Assembly (NCBI GenBank): GCA_966128725.1
Contig: CBHYLN010000027.1
Location: 1-44,468 of the forward strand
Source: JAFDZV01 sp966128725
Lineage (GTDB): Bacteria > Bacteroidota > Ignavibacteria > OLB7
Length of the DNA stretch: 44,468 bases
Direction of reading: 5' to 3'
The notes beneath the pieces are model-generated. The model saw only the letters and a program-made list of their open reading frames with translations, did no database searches and was not told the DNA's origin. The translations under genes and the position numbers were made by a program. Shown here piece by piece: positions 34,798-43,735 of the stretch (position 1 is its first letter; every line of letters begins with the position of its first letter).

Positions 34798-36132
34798 TCA
34801 CACATCGATCACCAGCGCCAGGTGGTCGCTGGTGGAACGGATGCGGCCATAGTTGGCCCAGCCGTTGAAGGAACGTTTACGACCGATCGAATACCGTGGC
34901 GCAATGGCCGGAGGATCCTGGAACTGATCGGCCGCCATCGCGATGTTCTTCTGTACCGTACCGGTTGGTGCGCCGGCTGGCGCGGCATGCAGCGTATACG
35001 GCGATCCCACGATACCGTTCATCACGGTCATGTTGTTCCGCACGGGTGGCTGGCTGCCGTTGTCGTACCGCGTGAACACGTTGTCGATCGCGTACAGGTT
35101 TGCAACCCTGTCGGAGCCATCGTACCCGTAGGCCGGGTAATACGTTGTGCGCGCGTTCGTGCTCCAGTACACCGCCTTGTTGCCCCGCCGTATATGGGTT
35201 GTGAAGTACCCGCTGTAGCCGCCGGCGGGATTCGGCGGAATCATCGCCGGCTTCAGCCCCAGACGAAACCCGCGCTGCTGCAACGGCCGATAGTATTGCC
35301 GCTCCAAATAGTCCGGCGGCGCGGACATAAGATTCACGTTGAAGTCACCCACCACCACCACCACGTCGTCGCGGCCGTTCGGGGCGGCGATCTCGGCCAC
35401 GCTCGCCAGATCACTCAGGTACGCGGGGGCGTACGCTCCGTTGGCCGGTGAATGCACCGCGAACAGCGTGATGTTCCGGGTAACGGCCCCGTCATCATCG
35501 ATCTGTGCGAACGTTGTCATGTGCGGCGCACGGGCAACCCCGTAATCGATGGGCTGCCCGGCCTGCAGGAAGCCCGCCCAGACAGCGTGTGTGAAGTCCA
35601 CGCAGGCCGCGCAGGTATCCTCGTCCTCACCTACGTTGTATGCCGCGCCATCCGGTACAGTGCGGTCCGTGTCGATCGCGCCGCGAAGCGTTCCACCGTA
35701 CGTGTTCGGGATGGCGTCCGGCGACGACACGCCGCCGGTGCCACCGGGCCATAGGTTCGGTCCTGTGAACACCAGGCGATCGGCGTTGTAGAACACTCCC
35801 ACGCCCTCGTTCGGCCCGGTCTGCAGCGGCGGAACCAGCATCCAGTCATCCCGGCGGTTGTTCAAGCGCAGGTCCTCAAGCAACGTCATCACACCGTTGG
35901 CTCCGCTGCTTCGCACCAGCCTGCCTCGGCCATCATAACCGGTTTGCACCTCCACCACCACGATGATATCCGGCGATGCGGCGCCGATCGTATCCTGGAT
36001 ATACTCCAGACGATCAACCGCGGCCTGTGCCTCCTTGATGCTCGCGCCCTTCTTCCGCTTACGCATGTTCGGATTGGCAATCTTGTTCTGCGCGAACTTC
36101 TCGATGTTCCAGTACAGAATGCGGATCGGCAT
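34798..36132 (-). CDS. EEP-fold (DNase I-like) protein, third tandem copy
   Basis: 444 residues from the ATG giving MPIRILYWNIEKFAQNKIAN. The endonuclease/exonuclease/phosphatase superfamily motifs are in order: WNIEKF (metal-side Asn), DIIVVVEVQTGY (catalytic Glu), LFAVHSPANGA (active-site His strand), VVVGDFNVNLMS (GDFN), YAIDNVFTRY, and the C-terminal TSDHLALVIDV (SDH). All residues expected for a metal-dependent phosphodiesterase are present. No signal peptide or membrane segment is seen. It is the most divergent of three paralogues, with basic inserts (MRKRKKGASI; IRSSGANG-like region) in place of the TANRRQKGSS seen in the others. Substrate could be DNA, RNA or a phospholipid/inositol phosphate; sequence alone does not decide. 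It lies 115 nt before the giant gene. Confidence 0.85.
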   Translation of the reverse strand: MPIRILYWNIEKFAQNKIANPNMRKRKKGASIKEAQAAVDRLEYIQDTIGAASPDIIVVVEVQTGYDGRGRLVRSSGANGVMTLLEDLRLNNRRDDWMLVPPLQTGPNEGVGVFYNADRLVFTGPNLWPGGTGGVSSPDAIPNTYGGTLRGAIDTDRTVPDGAAYNVGEDEDTCAACVDFTHAVWAGFLQAGQPIDYGVARAPHMTTFAQIDDDGAVTRNITLFAVHSPANGAYAPAYLSDLASVAEIAAPNGRDDVVVVVGDFNVNLMSAPPDYLERQYYRPLQQRGFRLGLKPAMIPPNPAGGYSGYFTTHIRRGNKAVYWSTNARTTYYPAYGYDGSDRVANLYAIDNVFTRYDNGSQPPVRNNMTVMNGIVGSPYTLHAAPAGAPTGTVQKNIAMAADQFQDPPAIAPRYSIGRKRSFNGWANYGRIRSTSDHLALVIDV

Positions 36133-36191
36133 GCGTTTTCGTTCGTTAGTTATTGGCCCAGCAAAACGCCACGTTGACAATCACCCGTGCG

Positions 36192-37520
36192 TCACACATC
36201 GATCGACAACGCCAGGTGATCGCTGGTGCTGCGGATGCACCCGTAATTATCCCACCCCCTGAACGACGACCACCGCCCCGTTGAGAACTGTGGCCCCTGC
36301 GCGGGCGGATTGGCGAAGGCGGTATTCGCCATCGCGATCGCCAGCGCCACCGAGCCCTGCGGCGCACCACCGGGCGCGTTGTGCAGGTTGTACGGCGAAC
36401 CGACGATGCCGTTGAGGATCGTCAGGTTGTTGTTGTTCGGCGGGTTGGCGCCGTTGCCGTGCCAGGTATAGACATTGTCGATGGCGTACAGGTTCTGCAC
36501 CAGGTCCGCGCCGATCATCCCATACCCGGGGTAATACGTCGTCGTGTTCTGCGTGCTCCAGTACACCGCGTTGTTCGGCCGCTTTACGTGTGTGGCGTAA
36601 TAACCGGGATAACCGAACAGCGGGTTCGGCACGTTGTTCAGCGGTACCAGCCCCAGCGTGTACCCGGCGTTGACAAGCCCGTTGTACGCCGCGGTCTGCG
36701 CGTACAACGTCGACATCAGGTTCACGTTGAAGTCGCCAACCACCACCTTCACCTCAGTGTTGGCCGGGGCGGAAGTAATCTCGTCCAACTCGGTCAGCTC
36801 GTTAAGCGCATTTGTTGCGCCAACATGGTTGGCCGGAGAGTGCACGGCGAACAGGCTGATGTTGCGCTGTACGATGCCGTTGGTATTGATCTCCGCGAAG
36901 GTGACGTGATACGGGGCGCGGGTGAACATGGTCACCTGCTGCCCTTGAAGAAACGTCGCCACCGTGTTGTTGTACGTATACGTCACGTTGGCCGCGCATT
37001 GGCTTTCGGCACGGCCAACGTTGTAAAGGGCGTTAGCCGGCACATTCCGATTGGTCGTGATCACGTTATTGAACGGTGTCGCGTAGTTGCCGCTGGTGCC
37101 ACCATTCTGCGTCACCGAGCCCCAGCCGCCGCCGGGCCACGCCCATGGGCCGGAGAACACCAGGCTCGTGGAATCGTAGTACACCGCCACGGCCTCGCGC
37201 GGGCCGGTCTGCAGCGGAGGCACCAGCATCCAGGCATTGTTGCCAGTAATGTTCCGGATCTCCGTCAGCAACCGTGTTGAACCCGTGGCGCCAGCGCCGG
37301 ACACGATTTCCCCCGGCCCGGAGTACGCCGTGGATACCTCGACCACCACAATGATCTGCGGCAGCGCGGCCCAGATGTTCGCCGTGATATAATCCAGACG
37401 GTCACTCGCAGCCTGCGCCGGCGTTATCGACGACCCCTTCTGCCGCCTGTTCGCGGTCGGGTTCGCGATCTTGTTGATTGCGAACTTCTCGATGTTCCAG
37501 TACAGGATGCGAACGGGCAT
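36192..37520 (-). CDS. EEP-fold (DNase I-like) protein, second tandem copy
   Basis: 442 residues from the ATG giving MPVRILYWNIEKFAINKIAN. Its EEP motifs are intact: WNIEKF, QIIVVVEVSTAY, SLFAVHSPANHVG, VVVGDFNVNLMS, NLYAIDNVYTWHG and STSDHLALSIDV. By eye roughly three-quarters of its residues match the first copy over the full length, including the long shared stretch GYGMIGADLVQNLYAIDN. It differs most in the central loop after GDFNVNLMS (TLYAQTAAYNG instead of APPNFVERAQYNP). There is no signal peptide. It is 79 nt after the first copy and 59 nt before the third, so it is co-transcribed with them. The copies look like tandem duplications kept under selection for the active site. Confidence 0.87.
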   Translation of the reverse strand: MPVRILYWNIEKFAINKIANPTANRRQKGSSITPAQAASDRLDYITANIWAALPQIIVVVEVSTAYSGPGEIVSGAGATGSTRLLTEIRNITGNNAWMLVPPLQTGPREAVAVYYDSTSLVFSGPWAWPGGGWGSVTQNGGTSGNYATPFNNVITTNRNVPANALYNVGRAESQCAANVTYTYNNTVATFLQGQQVTMFTRAPYHVTFAEINTNGIVQRNISLFAVHSPANHVGATNALNELTELDEITSAPANTEVKVVVGDFNVNLMSTLYAQTAAYNGLVNAGYTLGLVPLNNVPNPLFGYPGYYATHVKRPNNAVYWSTQNTTTYYPGYGMIGADLVQNLYAIDNVYTWHGNGANPPNNNNLTILNGIVGSPYNLHNAPGGAPQGSVALAIAMANTAFANPPAQGPQFSTGRWSSFRGWDNYGCIRSTSDHLALSIDV

Positions 37521-37599
37521 GAGAGGAAAACGTTGGTTTGTAGTACTTGGTTCATGGGGCCGGGATCGCGCGCGCAGCGCCAATCATCGGGCGCCCTTG

Positions 37600-38934
37600 T
37601 CACACATCGACCGCCAGGGCCAGGTGATCGCTAGTGCTGCGGATGAAGCCGTAGTTGGCCCAGCCCTTGAACGACGACCACCGCCCCACCGTGAATAACG
37701 GACCCTGCGCCGGCGGGACCGCGAACGCTCCGCCGGCCAGCTTGATGCCAAACGCCAGCGAACCCTGTGGCTCGCCATTGGGTGCGACATGAGCCGTATA
37801 TGGCGAGCCGACGATGCCGTTGACAATGGTCAGGTTGTTGTTCATGGGCGGGTTGGCGCCGGCGCCGTGCCAGGTGAACACGTTGTCGATGGCGTACAGG
37901 TTCTGCACCAGATCGGCACCGATCATTCCGTAGCCCGGATAGTAGGTGGTATCGTTCTGCGTGCTCCAGTACACCGCGTTGTTCGGCCGCTTTACGTGCG
38001 TGGCATAATACCCGGCGTAGCCGTTGGCGGGCACGGGCGCCGCCATCAACGGCACCAGGCCAAGCGTGTATCCGGCCAACTGCAGCGGGTTGTATTGGGC
38101 ACGTTCCACGAAGTTGGGCGGCGCGCTCATCAGGTTCACGTTGAAATCGCCCACCACCATCTTCACCTCGGTATTGGCGGGCGCCGAGGTGATCTCCTCG
38201 AATTCGGCAAGGTCGGTCAGCGCCAGGTTGGCGCCGAAGTTGTTGGCCGGCGAATGCACGGCGAACAGGCTCAGGTTGCGCTGCACAACACCGCCTCCGT
38301 TGACTTCGGCGAAGGTGACGTGGTACGGCGCGCGGGTGAACATGATCACCTGCTGCCCTTGAAGAAACGGCGCCACCGTGTTGTTGTAGGTATAGGTCAC
38401 GCTGGCGGCGCATTGATTCTCGGCGCGGCCAACGTTGTGCAACGAGTTGGCGGGCACATTGCGGCCCGTGGTAATCGCGTTGTTGAACGGCGCGCCGTAG
38501 TTGGCGCTCATGCCGCCGTTCTGCGTTACCGCGCCTGCGCCACCGCCGGGCCACGCCCACGGGCCGGTGAACACCAGGTTCGTGGAATCGTAGTACACCG
38601 CCACACCTTCGTTGGGGCCGGTCTGCAGCGGCGGCACCAACATCCAGTTGTTGTTGCCCATCACATTGCGGATCTCGGTAAGCAACTGGTTGGAGCCGTT
38701 GGCGCCAGCGCCGGAAACAAGCTGCCCTGCCCCCGCGAAGGCCGTGGTTACCTCGATCACCACGATGATATCAGGCTGTATTTCCCAGACATGATCGGTG
38801 ATGTAGTCCAGCCGGTCAACGGCGGCTTGCGCCGGCGTGATCGACGATCCCTTCTGTCGCTTGTTCGCCGTTGGGTTGGCGATCTTGTTGATCGCGAACT
38901 TCTCGACGTTCCAGTACAGCACACGAACCGGCAT
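37600..38934 (-). CDS. EEP-fold (DNase I-like) protein, first tandem copy
   Basis: 444 residues from the ATG giving MPVRVLYWNVEKFAINKIAN. The EEP catalytic series is complete: WNVEKF, DIIVVIEVTTAF, LSLFAVHSPANNFG, MVVGDFNVNLMS, NLYAIDNVFTWHG and STSDHLALAVDV. The ATG shares one base with the TGA of the upstream 1266-residue gene (TGATG), so its translation is probably coupled to that protein. That tight link suggests the two products act together or in fixed ratio. No signal peptide, so either it works in the cytoplasm or it leaves the cell by a non-Sec route. A metal-dependent nuclease is the first guess; phosphatase or sphingomyelinase-like activity is also possible. Confidence 0.88.
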   Translation of the reverse strand: MPVRVLYWNVEKFAINKIANPTANKRQKGSSITPAQAAVDRLDYITDHVWEIQPDIIVVIEVTTAFAGAGQLVSGAGANGSNQLLTEIRNVMGNNNWMLVPPLQTGPNEGVAVYYDSTNLVFTGPWAWPGGGAGAVTQNGGMSANYGAPFNNAITTGRNVPANSLHNVGRAENQCAASVTYTYNNTVAPFLQGQQVIMFTRAPYHVTFAEVNGGGVVQRNLSLFAVHSPANNFGANLALTDLAEFEEITSAPANTEVKMVVGDFNVNLMSAPPNFVERAQYNPLQLAGYTLGLVPLMAAPVPANGYAGYYATHVKRPNNAVYWSTQNDTTYYPGYGMIGADLVQNLYAIDNVFTWHGAGANPPMNNNLTIVNGIVGSPYTAHVAPNGEPQGSLAFGIKLAGGAFAVPPAQGPLFTVGRWSSFKGWANYGFIRSTSDHLALAVDV

Positions 38935-41900
38935 CAGTTGCCTCCTTTCGAGGATGCGCCTGCCGGCTTCGTTGAGCGCTTGCGCAGGGTTGGCCGCGTG
39001 ACAATCGCTTCGGCAACCTCCGCTTCCTCGGCCGCGATCACGCCCTCGTTGTTGGCTGCGTCGGCAATCCCCGGCGTACCCGGCTCCGGCAGTGCCAGCG
39101 TGCCGTCGGCGCCCAGCGGCGCAATGCCCGGTATGTTGTCCTTCTTGTACGCCGCGTACCAGCCAAGGCTGCCGCTCCCGGTGGGATTGCCGAAAAGGAA
39201 GAAGTTGATCGTGGCGCCGGGCGGAAGCTTCACGATGCCGAAGAACTTCAGCCCGATATCGTTCAGCCGCAGATTGAACGCCTTCGACGCCGAGCCCTGC
39301 ACCTGGTCGTACGTGAGCACGATGCTGGCAACCGACACCTTCAGCACCCCTTGCAGGCTGATCAGCTTGGCGCCGGGATTCGCGCCGGGCAGTTGCAGGC
39401 CCACGAACACCGAGGTGGTGATGTCGTTGCCAAGCGTCTGCGGGCTCCAGGCCACCAGCATGCGCGATTCGAATCCGGCCCCGGAGACAAGCGCGCCGGG
39501 CGTGCCCATGGTGATCTTGTACACAACGCCGTACCACGGGCCGGAAATCTCGCGCGTTGGCACGCTTGCACGCACCGGCAGGAATCCGAAATCCACGGGA
39601 CGTTTGCCGGGTGATGCCGCGATGAAGCTGTCGATCTGCAACGCGAATGTCGGGAACATGCTGCCGGCGCGCGAGGTGCTGCTGGCAAGGTCGAACGCGA
39701 TGCCGCCCCCGCCGAACACGAAGGTTACCGCATTGGGCGCATCGGCCGGCGAGCTGAGGCTGATCTGGAGATTGGAATACGCAAGCCCGCTGCCGCGATC
39801 AACCGGCGCGGTACCGTTCGGCGTGCCGAACGAGAGAATGTCGTACGGCTCCTTGTTGCCGTCGGCAAGCCGGGCGAAATCGAACGTTCCCCATATCAGG
39901 AACCGGCTGGTGATCGTGCTCTGGGCGTCGCCACCGCTCAGCGTGTTGAACTGCACGCGTGTGAAGGCAATGGCGTTGAACACATTGCTGTCCACCAGGA
40001 ACACGGTACGGCCGCTTTGCTCGAACACATACGTGGCGGTTGTTCCCTGCGCCTGGTAGCTGCCTTTCAGCACAACGGCGTTGGAAGCGCTTCTGCCCGA
40101 TGCGGTGTAGGTACTGAGCACGCGCGAATCGAACAGGCTGTTGGTGGTAAGCTGTACGCGACTTTGGAAATCCGCCAGGGCGCTGTTGACAAACAACGCC
40201 TGCAACTGCAACACGGTAAAGCCATAGGGGCCGGCAACGGGTATGCCCAGCGCAACGTCGGGATTGCCGCCGGTGGCCACGTTCTGCCGGAACAGCGGGT
40301 ACTGATAGTCGATCAACCCGAACATGCTGCTGGCGCCGTCCAGCGTCACCTGGCATCCATCCACGCGAACGCGGCTTACGGTGATGCCGAAGTGATGCGC
40401 CTCGAAGGCGGTGAAATCGATGCCAGCCGAAAGCCCACGGATCTGATCGGGCAGCGAGTTCACGTCGGCGCGCAGAACCAGGATGCCGTTCCAGGAAGGG
40501 TCGTTCACGATGCGAACGAAATTGGCGTACAGCGGGTTCTTCTTCACCAGCGCCTGATCGGCCGCCGCCGCGATGAAATCCTGCAACCACTGCGAAAGGC
40601 CGGTAAGCGAAACGCCGGGGTCGCCGGCATTGGCCGGCAGCGAGAACTCCGCCGTGCCAACCCACTTGTTCGGATTCCTCACGCGATCAACAACCGTCCC
40701 CTCGCCGAACTTCATGATCATCACATTGCGATAATCCGTGGCCATCACGCCGTTGCCAACGTTGGCGCTCATGGTCCAGTCGGCAATGGTGATGGTGTTG
40801 TCGAACGTGGGCTCCACCGGGTCAACAAAGCGTTCGGTGCTGACCAACTCGCCAAGGAACTCCGGGTTGACGATTACCGAAAACAACTGGTTGGACTGGA
40901 GCAGATTCTGAAGCGGCATCTCCAGATTCCAGAATCGCATGAACGGCGGCCGGCCCGCGGCCTTCTCCGATTGCGCCAGCGTTACCTGGCGATAGTCGGC
41001 GCCAACCGATCCACTTGCCACGCTGGCAAGCAAACCCTGCGGCGTCGTGGTGCTGGTGGCGGTGTCGGCGGCGAACAGCACACCCTGGCGAACGCGTTCG
41101 CGCCTGGCCAGCTTCTCGGAAACCATTACGGCGTTTACCGATTCGGATACCAGCGCCTTGCGCGTGGGCGAGATGATCTGACTTTCGAAGGTGGATATCT
41201 CGGTCGGCGAGAATGCGCGCGACGCCGCGCCCAACCCGGCATACGGCACGAACGGAACGGCAAAGCCGGGCTTGTTGAGCAGCTTGGTGCCGGCTGCAAA
41301 CGGCGTAAGCACCGGGCTTGCGGCCTCCTGGGCGCCGCCCTCGGCCGTCGCCGGCGGGCACTTCGGCTCGAACAGGGGACTATCCTCCGGCTGGGCGTCG
41401 TAGGTGCCGCCGCCCACGATGGTCATCCACGAGGTACGATATTCGCCGGTAAGCCGCTTGCCAACCGCGCCGCTGGTGGGGTTGTCGATCGAAGCAGCCG
41501 CGAACGGGAATATCGACGCGTAGGCATCGCGGCGGGCCAGGAACCGCATCACGCTGATTGGCCCGTTGGGCGTGTACGCCATGAAGGCCATCGTCTCCGA
41601 GCCGAACAGCCCGCACAGGAGATTGTACACCGTGTTGCCCGCGGCAGCGCGCGGCGAGGTGTCCGGCACCGCAAGGGCGTAGTCGCCGGCGAATGTCATG
41701 TACACCGGACCGATCGTGCCGATTGGCTGCTGCCGCGCCGATGCCTCCAGCACGATGGCCCCGGCATTCCGGCCCGGGCCGTCGGCCACGGTTCCGATGC
41801 CGACGGGCATCATCAGGATGGCCTTGTTGTCGGTAGTGCGCAGCCAGCTTCTGAGCTGCGGCGCCGTTACGCCCGATTGCGCCAGCGAGAACAGCGTACG

Positions 41901-42734
41901 GTACAGGCCGTTGTTGATATCCACGGTGCCCGTGGTGCTCGCGTTCAATGGGTCGAGCGGATCAACCGCGCCCACGTAGTTCAGCCTCGTGTTCGGCTGC
42001 GCCGTGTCCACCACCGGGTATCGCTGCGACACATCCTGGCTGCCGCCATGTGTGTACCGCAGACCCGCCGAATAATAGTCCAGCGTGACGGCCGTGTCCA
42101 GCGTGCCGCTCATCAGGAAACAGCCGCTGTACTGCCCCACAAACGGCAACGTTCCCTGGTTGCCTGCCACCTGCGGCGCGCGATTGCTCACCGGAGAGCT
42201 CAGGAACGAAAGGCCCGTTACGCCACCGCTCCTGTTGAACACAAGCCCGGATTCGTTGTACGATACCGGCGTGCCCTGCCCCATGGCCATCGTCATCTGC
42301 GTGGCCATCGGGTTGTTGAAGTTCGATTGCAGCACCGGGCCGCCGATATCCGCCGCGAAGGGGAACCCGTAGCCGCCGCACTGGCCAAACCCCGGCGCCG
42401 CCGGATTGGAGACATCCGGTATCCACACACAGGCCCGGCCGTTATACTGGCCACCGAACGAACCGAAGCAGCCGTCGATGTAGGAACGAACCTTCGCGAT
42501 GAACTGATTGGCCTGTACCTCATCGGCAAACACCGGCGCCGCCAGGGCGAACAGGTACTGCCCGGTATAGGAAAGGAACGACTTCTCGATGGAGATCGAA
42601 TTATCAGGTGGCGGCGGTGGCGTACTGTTGCGACTGAGAAGGAATGCCGACCAGCCGCGATCGTCGGCGCCGCGCGGCATCACGAACAACGCCGTGGTGA
42701 ACAGTTGCTGAACGCTGGGTGCTGCGCTGCTCAT
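38934..42734 (-). CDS. 1266-residue protein of unknown family
   Basis: The start is the ATG giving MSSAAPSVQQLFTTALFVMP, fixed by a perfect AGGAGG 10 nt upstream. I do not recognise the family. There is no signal peptide or membrane helix. A short proline run (STPPPPPDNS) lies near residue 40. The first 150 residues hold a glycine/cysteine-rich segment (SYIDGCFGSFGGQYNGRACV, later GQCGGYGFPF). The middle (residues 250-1000) is mixed alpha/beta, including the repeated-looking phrases GPVYMTFAGDYALAVPDTS and MAFMAYTPNGPISVMRFLAR. The last 250 residues are strand-rich (SVASIVLTYDQVQG; NDIGLKFFGIVKLPPGATIN). The end is lysine/arginine-rich (RPTLRKRSTKPAG). Its stop overlaps the first EEP gene's start. 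A structural role is inferred only from size and setting. Confidence 0.75.
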   Translation of the reverse strand: MSSAAPSVQQLFTTALFVMPRGADDRGWSAFLLSRNSTPPPPPDNSISIEKSFLSYTGQYLFALAAPVFADEVQANQFIAKVRSYIDGCFGSFGGQYNGRACVWIPDVSNPAAPGFGQCGGYGFPFAADIGGPVLQSNFNNPMATQMTMAMGQGTPVSYNESGLVFNRSGGVTGLSFLSSPVSNRAPQVAGNQGTLPFVGQYSGCFLMSGTLDTAVTLDYYSAGLRYTHGGSQDVSQRYPVVDTAQPNTRLNYVGAVDPLDPLNASTTGTVDINNGLYRTLFSLAQSGVTAPQLRSWLRTTDNKAILMMPVGIGTVADGPGRNAGAIVLEASARQQPIGTIGPVYMTFAGDYALAVPDTSPRAAAGNTVYNLLCGLFGSETMAFMAYTPNGPISVMRFLARRDAYASIFPFAAASIDNPTSGAVGKRLTGEYRTSWMTIVGGGTYDAQPEDSPLFEPKCPPATAEGGAQEAASPVLTPFAAGTKLLNKPGFAVPFVPYAGLGAASRAFSPTEISTFESQIISPTRKALVSESVNAVMVSEKLARRERVRQGVLFAADTATSTTTPQGLLASVASGSVGADYRQVTLAQSEKAAGRPPFMRFWNLEMPLQNLLQSNQLFSVIVNPEFLGELVSTERFVDPVEPTFDNTITIADWTMSANVGNGVMATDYRNVMIMKFGEGTVVDRVRNPNKWVGTAEFSLPANAGDPGVSLTGLSQWLQDFIAAAADQALVKKNPLYANFVRIVNDPSWNGILVLRADVNSLPDQIRGLSAGIDFTAFEAHHFGITVSRVRVDGCQVTLDGASSMFGLIDYQYPLFRQNVATGGNPDVALGIPVAGPYGFTVLQLQALFVNSALADFQSRVQLTTNSLFDSRVLSTYTASGRSASNAVVLKGSYQAQGTTATYVFEQSGRTVFLVDSNVFNAIAFTRVQFNTLSGGDAQSTITSRFLIWGTFDFARLADGNKEPYDILSFGTPNGTAPVDRGSGLAYSNLQISLSSPADAPNAVTFVFGGGGIAFDLASSTSRAGSMFPTFALQIDSFIAASPGKRPVDFGFLPVRASVPTREISGPWYGVVYKITMGTPGALVSGAGFESRMLVAWSPQTLGNDITTSVFVGLQLPGANPGAKLISLQGVLKVSVASIVLTYDQVQGSASKAFNLRLNDIGLKFFGIVKLPPGATINFFLFGNPTGSGSLGWYAAYKKDNIPGIAPLGADGTLALPEPGTPGIADAANNEGVIAAEEAEVAEAIVTRPTLRKRSTKPAGASSKGGN

Positions 42735-42744
42735 AAACCCGGAT

Positions 42745-42750
42745 CCTCCT
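42745..42750 (-). promoter_or_regulatory. Perfect SD AGGAGG for the 1266-residue gene
   Basis: AGGAGG on the minus strand is 10 nt before the ATG at 42734 and fixes that start over the longer frame to 42839. Most other genes in the window lack such a site. Confidence 0.75.
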
Positions 42751-42788
42751 AGGGTAATTGCGAACGGCCGCGATCGGCCGACCGCCAA

Positions 42789-42819
42789 CTGTTGAACAAC
42801 GCCATCCACGGCATTGGCC
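42789..42819 (-). repeat. 18-nt intergenic repeat with hairpin, copy 3
   Basis: The core CTGTTGAACAACGCCATC (42789-42806) is identical to the copy at 11488, and the following CGGC-x-TTGGCC is also shared. AACGCC and GGCATT pair with one C-A mismatch on the plus strand, which becomes G-U on the minus strand, so the hairpin survives in the leftward RNA. It begins 39 nt after the stop of gene 42858-43643. Confidence 0.75.
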
Positions 42820-42857
42820 TTCGCGGCCGCTCGCGACAACGTGAGCGGGGGAACGCA

Positions 42858-43643
42858 TTATTCGCGTCCGCTGGGCTGCCCTGCCCCAGGCTGCCGCTGA
42901 ACAGCAGGCGGGGCCGAAAGCATTTCAACAGGCTGATAGGGCCACACGGCAATTGCCGCGGCAAACTTCGTTGGCGGGATGTTCCGCGATTGGAACGTCG
43001 CCTTCATGAACATCTGGCCGCTTTGCAGTGACGTTGGAATCGTGAGGGCAAACGACGCGCCCGGCGCAACCCGCACATCGCCCAACACAAGCGAATCCTG
43101 GATGATCGCGTTGGGACTGGCCTGCATCATTGTCACCGAATAGATGGCAACGCTGCCGGCCATCAGCGTAACGGTTACGTTATTGCGCGCCGTACCTCGC
43201 ACGGTTGTGAGGGCCGACAGATCGGGCGTCAGGGAATACTGCTGCTCGTAATAAACAAGATCATCCGGGGCAATCCATGAAACCAGGCTCCCGGTGAACG
43301 CTTGCGGCATGCAGGAAATGGAGGCGTCAACCGTGGAATTTCGTGGTGGCGCGGCCATACGTAATTGTATGACACCGCAGGCAGAATCCTGCCCGGCATT
43401 TACGGCAAAACGATATTCCGGCGAGCTCGGCATCAACACCGACTCACCAACAAACTCACCTTTGATCGTCAATTTCACCGTTACCCTGGCACGTGTGCCG
43501 TCAACAAATCCGTCAACAGCCAGCGCACCAAAATTCCTGTGAAACTGGAAACCGCCGGCGCCGGTTTCGGCACCGGCGAGCTCCGGTAGTATCAGACAAA
43601 AAAGGGCGAGCGCAACCGTTACGATAATCCGTGTGCTGGTCAT
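42858..43643 (-). CDS. Exported paralogue of the 123-residue beta protein
   Basis: 261 residues from the ATG giving MTSTRIIVTVALALFCLILP; a TTG 9 nt upstream is possible. The signal peptide is cleaved near LAGAETG. Residues 25-125 form an N-terminal beta domain (VDGTRARVTVKLTIKGEFVG; DSACGVIQLRMAAPPRNS). The second half (about residues 135-240) is homologous to the whole of the neighbouring 123-residue protein: VRGTARNNVTVTLMAGSVAI against VFGTARNMASVAILSGTITV, and SFALTIPTSLQSGQMFMKAT against TFTLTIPTTMQNGNVFMQGE, both ending in AAI-x-x-WP. It ends in a Pro/Gln-rich tail. It is second in the operon, 92 nt after the first gene. The fold looks like a small beta-sandwich; function unknown. Confidence 0.75.
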   Translation of the reverse strand: MTSTRIIVTVALALFCLILPELAGAETGAGGFQFHRNFGALAVDGFVDGTRARVTVKLTIKGEFVGESVLMPSSPEYRFAVNAGQDSACGVIQLRMAAPPRNSTVDASISCMPQAFTGSLVSWIAPDDLVYYEQQYSLTPDLSALTTVRGTARNNVTVTLMAGSVAIYSVTMMQASPNAIIQDSLVLGDVRVAPGASFALTIPTSLQSGQMFMKATFQSRNIPPTKFAAAIAVWPYQPVEMLSAPPAVQRQPGAGQPSGRE

Positions 43644-43735
43644 CGGTTGCAAATGCTCCGGTAATGGAGGAAATCAACGGGTGTTATATCCCCGTGTGGT
43701 TTCGTTCGGCAACGCTTACGCGCCGGCGCCGGTTA

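Noticed and set aside
37789..40059. 756-codon plus-strand frame opposite the EEP genes
   Set aside because: It is antisense to genes with intact EEP motifs; no recognisable domain.
40017..42752. 911-codon plus-strand frame opposite the 1266-residue gene
   Set aside because: It has an Arg/His/Gly-rich shadow translation with no motif; the minus-strand gene has a perfect SD.
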